From Uranotaenia lowii (Eukaryota; Arthropoda; Insecta; Diptera; Culicidae), in NCBI RefSeq assembly GCF_029784155.1, contig NC_073693.1:182921802-182985801 (forward strand): a stretch of 64,000 bases of DNA, read 5' to 3'. Of this stretch, positions 57,151 through 64,000 are shown in pieces (the first letter of the stretch is position 1; each line of letters begins with the position of its first letter). The translations under genes were made by a program, and so were the position numbers. The notes beneath the pieces were generated by a model. It worked only from the letters and a program-made list of their open reading frames with translations, made no database searches and was not told the DNA's origin.

Positions 57151-60030
57151 TCAATGTTCAATCGGTGAATGTCCACGCAAGACAAAAGATGCGCTAATTC
57201 GATTTCTGCAACGAGTCGTAGTTCTTCCATCTATTCCGGGAGAACTGTGGCCTGTTGCAGCAACGAAAATAGAGCAATCAGGGCTGGTAGCGGTTTGGCA
57301 ATGAAAAAGTAGGGACTTTAGTGACTAAAATTTGAAAAAAAGTGACCAAATAGTGACTTTGAGGACCGAAAAAAGTGACCAAATTGTGACTATGTAGAAC
57401 GAAAAAAGTAACTTTGAAGAAAAAAAATGTGACCAAATCAGCCCGTGCGAAGGACTCGTGCATGGGGGAGGGGGGGGGGGTTCGAAATTCAAATTTAGAT
57501 AAAAATAGTAACAATACAACAAATAAAAAATTGAAAAGGAATGGTTTTCTTACACCGTTTGTCACTCATGTTCAACACACGAACTAAAAAAAAGACTGAT
57601 AAACAAAATTTTGGAAACATATTACAATGAATGTTTAAAATTTTCGATAAGTCAAGAAAATAAGAAATATATTAGTTTCAAAAGAATTTCTTAGCAAATT
57701 TAAAATTAAAAAAATCTGAATTCTAAAATAAATGTCCAATCTTGTGCAAAACTTACCATGAATAGATATTAGGAAACTGATAATAATTGTTAATTTTAAT
57801 TCATCTTAATTTGGAATTCTTTTCCTCATTTTCAACTGGAAGTTTAGTGAGAAATTCCGCTGTAATTTTTTAATTTGAACAAAAAATATTTAATCACGAT
57901 TCAAAATGTGAATTACCGATTACTGAATAAGAAATGAATTTTGAACAGAATTTATTCAATGTTCGATGGTTTAATTTAATTTGATAAAAAGAAGAATATA
58001 TTTATGATTATTTTAAAACTGCCAGTTATATAAGCCAGACATAAAACCATTAATAAAGTAAAATCCTCCAGTTATCAAAATTTCATTTTTGAAGCTTTAA
58101 TAACTCCATGTTCAGCTACACTGACACAGAAATGTTAGAAAATGAGTAATTACGTGAATGATAAAAACTGATGAAAAATTAAAAATAATGAGTTCAAAAC
58201 TTTTGTTATTAATATTGAAAGCACAAATCAAGTACAAATTTAGTTAACATTGCGTATTAAAATTTATTTTTAAAGTTGCTTCTTAGAACAATTTTTCAAA
58301 CTTTTTAGATTAATTTAAAAATCATGATCGATTCAAAAAACATGATTTCATATAAAAAATATTAATAATTTTTTTTTTATTTTCAATCGCAGGTTTTCTA
58401 GCTTTAAATTACAAGGTCTGAGTATTTTGTCTCTTTTGATTAAAATATTGGGTCCTGAAAGAACAGAAGGTTGAAATTATGTTTTATTATTAAAAATTTG
58501 GAGTTAAAGGCTTATGGTTGAAGAACACGAAAATTCAGAATTTGAAAACAAGGAAACAATTGTTAAAAATATGTCTTAAAAATTTAAAAAGTTTGATTAA
58601 AAAAAATTCGGCAAGTTGATTATAAAATTGAAAAAAAACTGTACAGTAAAATTCGGTAAATTTATTTGAAGATTGAAAAAACAATATGGAAATAAAAAAG
58701 AATAGTTTTTAAAAACATTTCAGGAAGAGTTTTTTGAATAAACATGTTTCACTATAACCATTTTGGTGCTTATTTTTTTATATTATTAATTTGGTAAATA
58801 GTGTCCTAAACTAGAAATTTTATCAAACTCGGCCGAACACATTTAGTTTTGGTGATAAAGAGTTTATTACTAGTAAAATCAAACATTGATAGATAACTGA
58901 TTATGGAAAAATGTCTCTAAGTATTTTTGACATCACAGCAGAAAGTGTAAAAAAAACCTGATTCTATTTAAAGCTCATCAATTGATTCAATGATTTTGAT
59001 TTGAGTTTTTGTAAAAAAAGTGCAGAAACTTCTCTAAAGATTTTTAATTATTTCCAAAAGTCATTTCAATAACAAAAACTGATAGAAATATTGCATACAT
59101 ATTTAGATTCGGGGAACCCAAATTATTTGAAATTACCGTTTAAATTCATTGCACCTAAGAAAAATGTAAATTTTGTGGCCTTGTGTAAATTTTTAAATCC
59201 ATTTTTTAAGTATTTAGAAACACAAAAACCACTAAATAAAATTGAGTATGAAATTGTTTTTTTAAAGAATATTTCATATCAACATAACATTTGTTATGAC
59301 ATAAAAGATTTTAAAAAATGGTTCTTTTCAATCTGAAACTTAGTTACACTTCTTAATAAAAACCCATTCTAAAGACGAGATAGGGTTTTTGTAAATCAAG
59401 TTTTGTGTTCCAATACAAAAGGTTTTTTGAACTAAAAATTAAAATCTACAATCAAAGTTAGTTTCAATTCACGAACGTCAAATACAGTCGTAGATCGAAA
59501 TGTCTCAAGCCAAGGGTGATTCATGCCGAAATTCCGCCGGAGGCGAAAAAAATTTCTAACTGACTGATCAAGTAATTTACCGTTACTACCGTCAATATTA
59601 ACACGCGTTATTCAAATTACTCTTTCATTGGTTTATTTTCGGTGAAAAAAGTGACTTTTGGTGATAAAAGTGACAATTTTTCGGAAAATAGTGACTTTAG
59701 TGACCAAATGATGAAAAAAGTGACTTTTTAGTGACTGACCCAAAAAAAGTGACCAAGTCACTAAAAAGTGACTCGCTACCAGCCCTGAGCAATTGTCTGG
59801 ATGATTGCATATTAGACTTTATCGTATCAAAATCAAATGAGTACTCACATACTTTTGTACTGGTTAGTCATACGGATCGCTTCCTGTGATGTTCCAGAAA
59901 TCCGGTCGTTTGCATTTTGAAGAGGACTCCGATTGTTTAAAACTGACTTGTTGGTTAATGATGTTGATGATTTGAGGGTGAATTTGCTGCTAAAATATTT
60001 CTCTGAAGCGACTAAATGAGATGGTTCCAT
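57151..60030 (-). CDS. candidate two-exon gene, about 92 residues, TE in intron
   Basis: Minus strand. ATG at 60030 starts M-E-P-S-H-L-V-A-S-E-K-Y-F-S-S-K-F and runs 59 codons to donor CAAAA|GTATGT at 59852. The acceptor GTTGCTGCAACAG precedes 57251, and exon 57251-57151 (S-H-S-S-P-G-I-D-G-R ... R-G-H-S-P-I-E-H) closes at TGA. The phase-1 junction is open across both exons. A 2509-bp TIR element occupies nearly the whole intron, which would otherwise be about 90 nt. The peptide is Ser/Asn/Arg-rich and matches no family I know. A GC-richer 5' flank (60031-60280) could be a 5' UTR and promoter. Confidence 0.38.
57279..59787. mobile_element. 2.5-kb TIR element with GTGAC subterminal repeats
   Basis: Ends CAGGGCTGGTAGCG and CGCTACCAGCCCTG are perfect inverted repeats. 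AGCAAT flanks both sides (57273-57278 and 59788-59793). Subterminal regions are arrays of 'AAAAAAGTGAC' and 'TAGTGACTTT'. The CAGGG start and subterminal arrays suggest hAT, but the readable duplication is 6 bp rather than 8. The interior holds an inverted copy of the repeat at 8621 and no transposase. Confidence 0.8.
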
Positions 60031-60540
60031 CGTTGTTTTGGTTGCCGTAGCGGTTCTTTCCCGGAGGATTTGTCATCAGGAGCTCCTGCAGTCGCAAATT
60101 TATCCGGATTCAATGGATGTTGGTCGACGTTAACGTTCTCCAGTAGCAGCTGCAAATGCTGGTCCCCACAATGGCAAAGAATTTTTATATTTTCGAATTT
60201 TTTACCGACTTAAACCTCAACACAACACCGATGGGCGATGGGCGCGCTCGCAGTCCCGGTATACGATTTCTCGTGTGTTAAACAGAGAGAGAAATAGCCT
60301 TCACTCTAATTTCACTCCGATTAGCTGTCATTCTTATGGAAATCTGTGTAGGAGTAAAGAGCAGGCTTTATTCTTTTTAGCAGGCCCAATCCCAATGTTT
60401 ATTTAATTTTGGTTTCAGAATTGAACTGTCACTTCTGCACGTTTAAAGTGGGTTAGTTGCAAATGGTTAATTGATTTTTATAATAATAAATTTTGAGTCG
60501 CTGATAACGCAGTTTCAAGAGAACCGCACTCTCTCAATAA
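60031..60540. other. upstream flank of candidate minus-strand gene
   Basis: GC-richer than its neighbours up to about 60280 ('GGGCGATGGGCGCGCTCGC'). Compatible with a promoter and 5' UTR on the minus strand, but no core motif is convincing. Confidence 0.3.
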
Positions 60541-61667
60541 GGCATTTCCCGACTTGTCAACCGAAAAGCTGATTTCTCATGTTTACAATTTTCGGCATCT
60601 GGTGGTAGGGTAAAAATAACAACAACACTACGCATGTTCAATGGCCGGATAGTAACGAAACCACACGCTCTTTTTTTTTAACTCAAAATTAAGTATGACC
60701 GAGGTTCAAAACATAGTTCGATTCTATGAACTTAAAGTTAAGTACCCTTTTTTCCTCCTTGCGATGGATCAAAACGGAGTTCGAACTGCGAACTCAAAAT
60801 TGATCCCTTTTTTTCCTTCGGCGAGGGATCAAAGCTGAGTTCGACCTTATGAACTAAAAATTGAACTCTCTTTGTTGGACTGAAAACACTTAGCGAGTTC
60901 AGTCCGAACCGGAACAGCAACCAACGAACACGTCGCAAAATTATGTCGTTCCGGAACAATTACCGGAAGACTATGAAGGAACTTCATAATGAAATGCATG
61001 TTCACCGTGTCAGCGTAAAACTCTGTCCGTCATTGTCATCATATGGTGAGCGGCTTGGAATGTCCGGAAACTTCCGGATGTTGTTTACTTCCCGTGGGAA
61101 GTAACATCCGGAAGTTTTCTTAGACCGGGAATGTCAAAACTTTCCACCGCTCTGTAATTGCAATGCAATGTACCGGAACAGCAGCATCCGGGTACAACAA
61201 ATTTTAATCATCCTTTAATTCCCTGAAAATCAGCTACCCTCGAAAAAAAAAGGATAAATTCGAGTTCGGCAGCCGAACTTAGTATTGAGTATGCCTATCA
61301 GAACTTAGTTTTGCTATTGCCCAGTCAAACTCAAAGTTGAGGGAAGCCACCGAAGTGCTGTTTTGAGCCAAAACTACTTAATTTTGAGTTTAAAAAAAAG
61401 AGCGTGCAAATTGGTGGTGCAACAGTTATGGTTATGAAAAAAATCTTATTTTTTTTTAAACTAGCTAAAATTAAAAATTGTAGACATGACATACTTTGGA
61501 GGCAATGTTGATGTTATGTAATGTTAATTTGAAAAAAAAAAATATTTTGGAAGAAATAATTTAAAAGTGCTAATCTCCCAAGTTCAAAATGGCGACCAGT
61601 AGGTGTTTACATTTTTCAAAACACAAACAAAATGCTACCCTACCACCATCTGTCTCAGGAAATGCTC
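60541..61667. mobile_element. MITE (inverted copy of 12892-13271), split
   Basis: Starts GGCATTTCCCGACTTGTCAA and ends CTGTCTCAGGAAATGCTC. It is the reverse complement of the 380-bp MITE at 12892 over its whole length, with a 743-bp insertion at 60665-61407. Removing the insertion leaves 384 bp. Confidence 0.85.
60665..61407. mobile_element. 743-bp element nested in a MITE
   Basis: Left ACGCTCTTTTTTTTTAACTC then AAAATTAAGTA; right inverted, TACTTAATTTTGAGTTTAAA then AAAAAGAGCGT. The interior has a smaller palindrome ('ACTTCCGGATGTTGTTTACT' / 'AGTAACATCCGGAAGT') and tandem 'GATCAAAACGGAGTTCGAA' variants. Its absence from 12892-13271 proves it is an insertion. Confidence 0.8.
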
Positions 61668-62165
61668 TATTTGCAATAACTGTTTGTTACTTATAATAGA
61701 GTAATAACTTAAAAACATCCATTTAATACACAAAAATTAAAAATTATCTCACCTTAAAAAAAAACAATAAATATTTTTTATTCGACTTATTAAATAAAGA
61801 ATTGATAGTGACACGGGAAGAAAATGAGACCAAATGTTGGACCGTGTACAGTAACAATGATTTTGGTTTTAATTTTTATCTAACAAATTTTGTTTAATGG
61901 GATGAATAAACCCAAGAGGCTTAAAATCCCAAATAAAACAACAAACAAACAAAATTTGTTTTATGGGAATCAATATTTGATTTTAACTTATAAAGTTATG
62001 CCAAAAGTTTTTTTTCAATAGTTTTAATTGTATATATTTCATTCTCTCGTTTCAATTGTTAAAATTGCTAACTGAAAAACGTTCAGTGAAACAAAAATCG
62101 TTAGATTGATTTTTGTTGTTATTTTTTTATCGACTAGATAATACCTTAGCGATGCATAGTTTTAC
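61668..62165. other. no gene seen
   Basis: AT-rich spacer between MITEs. Confidence 0.4.
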
Positions 62166-62525
62166 CACTGACCACACTGACTTGACTCTTAGAACAAAAA
62201 TTCAACCATTTTCTGTCCAATTTTTTGTTGTCAGCTTTTGCAGGTTCGCAATACCGACGGCAGGTGGCGAACCTGAAAAATTTGACAAAAAATGCCCTGT
62301 AGGAAAAATGGTCCTGTTTAGCCCGATTTTATCGTAGAAATTGCGTGTTTTATTTTTAAAGTTGGGTGGCATTTCCTAACTGGGATAGCATTTCTTCAAA
62401 TCGATCGATGCGCACTCTGGAATCGACATTGCGTACTGTTGGAAAAATGATTTTTTTTTGTTTTTTTTTTTTCTGGAAAAATTATCCAGAAAACGAAATC
62501 GAGTGTCCAGTCAGTATGGTCAGTG
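62166..62525. mobile_element. 360-bp MITE, 7-bp target duplication
   Basis: Inverted relative of 36814-37170. TIR CACTGACCACACTGACT / AGTCAGTATGGTCAGTG. GTTTTAC is duplicated at 62159-62165 and 62526-62532. Confidence 0.85.
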
Positions 62526-62789
62526 GTTTTACTTTGAAAAAAAAAACCAACACAAAGTAATCCGAGCACTATGTTATGTTCGTTATTTGTTTTTAGTTTA
62601 ATTTGAATTTCAACACTAATAAAAATGATTTTTTGTTTTCAAAATAAAGATACTTGCTTTAATGATGCCTATTTTTGCAGTCACTAAAAAATTAACACTC
62701 AAAAACACTTATTTTGACACTTAAATAAATCAGATTCTTCATCACAGAAAATTGAATACCAAATCATGCTATCATTTTAATCTAACTTT

Positions 62790-63053
62790 TCTGCTCTATC
62801 GTAATAAATGAAACCTTATTGATGCCTTGTTTTGTAATCTAAGAAAAAACAAAACCAAATAATGGTTTCATTTAGGTCTCAATGCCTTGTTTAGGTATTG
62901 GTTTAGTATCAAATTCCAATAATTTGATGCTTCAGTGAAACCTAATTTTGTCATCGTGAAAAATGCGATACTTAATTATGCTATCATTTTGGCATGGATA
63001 GCTCATTTTGGTTACTGTTTGCTATCGATTCAGGCATCAAAGTCTGCTCGGGA
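62790..63053. repeat. MITE, CCCGAGCAGAC family
   Basis: Right terminus GGCATCAAAGTCTGCTCGGG then ATA. The interior repeats 'ATGCCTTGTTT' and 'CTATCATTTTGGCAT'. The left boundary is approximate. Confidence 0.55.
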
Positions 63054-63379
63054 TATGCTAAATCACACTTCGAGCCGTGGGATAATTCATGGTATCATAA
63101 TGTTTCCCGGATTATTTCGAAGTGACAATAGTTAGTGAGTAGTGAAAAGCATCGGAATTTTATTTGTAATAATAAATAATTAAGTATTTAAAAATAAAAG
63201 AAACGATAAAATCTATCAAACAACCAATTGTTCTTAATAAGCTTTCATTTTAAGTTTATTCCCAATCTTTATTCACGTAGCGGCTACGTGAAGATTATTT
63301 TGGGTGTAGCTGAAATTTAGCGAGTTGATCGATTTCGATTGGTTTCGATCCTACTTCCCGCATACTAAAAAACAATATC

Positions 63380-64000
63380 TCAAAGAGTCCATACAATACA
63401 TCTACGGCCTCAGAAATAGTGATTGTCTCTGAAAACGTAGCTGTTCTATAAGACGTTACCTCGACAACGATAAAAACGGAACATGAACGTTCGTGTGAAA
63501 AAGTGATGGTATCTGGAAAGGTGAAACAATTTCCTTCATTTTTTCTATAATCGTCAGAATGATCTCGAACCGTTACCGATACCGTTCATAATTTCTGCCA
63601 TACTTACGTCAAAAATGAACGAAACGCCGATCAGAAATGCCGGTTGATTTTGAACAAACATCACTACACATTTATGAAAATATTTTTCTTTAAAATGTAC
63701 ATTTTTCTAGATTGCATTTTATTAGTACATACCACACGAGTCAAAAGAAATCATGGCATCATGAAAATCATAGATGCAAGCATTTTAATTGTCTCGTCAC
63801 AAATTTCAGTCATTACATTATTTACATTCGGAGGCTCTATTTTTCTCTCCAGTTGGGGGTACAGCTCGGAGTATCAATTGTGTTTGTTGTTCTTGTTGCT
63901 GCTTTCGACAGTAATCGTTTTCAAAAGATGTTTGCGAGAACTATGTATCGTATGCCGTCTGGCATAGATGCAAACAAGCGCATTGAGTTTGCATTGCGTA
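63380..64000. mobile_element. dispersed repeat family X, second copy
   Basis: Inverted relative to the split copy at 15850-22155. It lacks both the 937-bp TIR element and the LINE, so it shows the pre-insertion state. A splice-acceptor-like TTTTTCTCTCCAG precedes the shared TTGGGGGTACAGCTCGGA block. A 107-codon plus ORF (63644-63967) with a hydrophobic segment ('CLLFLLLLSTVIVF') is not conserved in frame in the other copy. It continues past the window. Confidence 0.6.

Overview
The window looks like nuclear DNA of a large-genome mosquito, most likely a culicine. The reasons are an AT-rich background, very long introns packed with nested repeats, an insect-type ATP synthase alpha copy, a BEL/Pao retrotransposon, an I-clade LINE and very many short TIR elements, several with an 'ACGCGG' or 'CCGGGCAA' flavour that I associate with culicine genomes. 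No search was possible, so the taxon is an inference.

Only one host gene is secure. It is the 3' half of a RIM/Fife-family presynaptic active-zone gene on the + strand. Coding exons lie at 10744-11429 (end of C2A plus linker), 27921-28156 (linker and start of C2B), 37491-37652 (C2B) and 37967-38155 (end of C2B and stop), with a polyadenylation signal at 38187. All junctions have GT/AG sites and matching phases. A possible 54-nt phase 1-1 exon sits at 12210-12263. The upstream exons (expected zinc finger, PDZ and start of C2A) are not visible in 1-10743. The 16.5-kb intron holds a 5'-truncated I-clade LINE (17496-22040, minus strand, 12-bp target duplication) interrupted by a 258-bp-armed hairpin, several MITEs, a Tc1/mariner relic, a 48-bp minisatellite between 172-bp direct repeats, and small spliced-looking ORFs. 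The 9.3-kb intron holds microsatellites, a hAT-like element and a LINE endonuclease fragment. The last intron (314 bp) is mostly a CA repeat starting 13 bases after the splice donor.

Upstream of that exon series (1-10.7 kb) are a TIR element filled with a 7-bp satellite, a tRNA-derived SINE, and a foldback-like element (about 3.9-6.4 kb) that encloses a frameshifted, intron-containing fragment of ATP synthase alpha plus three further exon-like pieces on the same strand. Downstream (38.5-64 kb) are a foldback element, a TIR element with a two-exon small gene whose intron received a complete BEL/Pao element (42031-48886, LTRs that read as identical, TGGCG target duplication), a nested TIR element with another tiny spliced ORF, a candidate secreted-protein first exon (52687), a LINE 3' fragment, a candidate two-exon gene on the minus strand with a 2.5-kb TIR element in its intron (57151-60030), and a cluster of MITEs.

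The most unusual theme is that several TIR or foldback elements each enclose a very small ORF that becomes open only when consensus introns are removed (about 4.5-6.0, 22.9-23.2, 41.8-49.1 and 50.5-50.9 kb; similar but less clearly TIR-bounded at 15.4 and 57.2-60.0 kb). If transcripts support them, they would be gene-carrying non-autonomous elements, a pattern worth testing.
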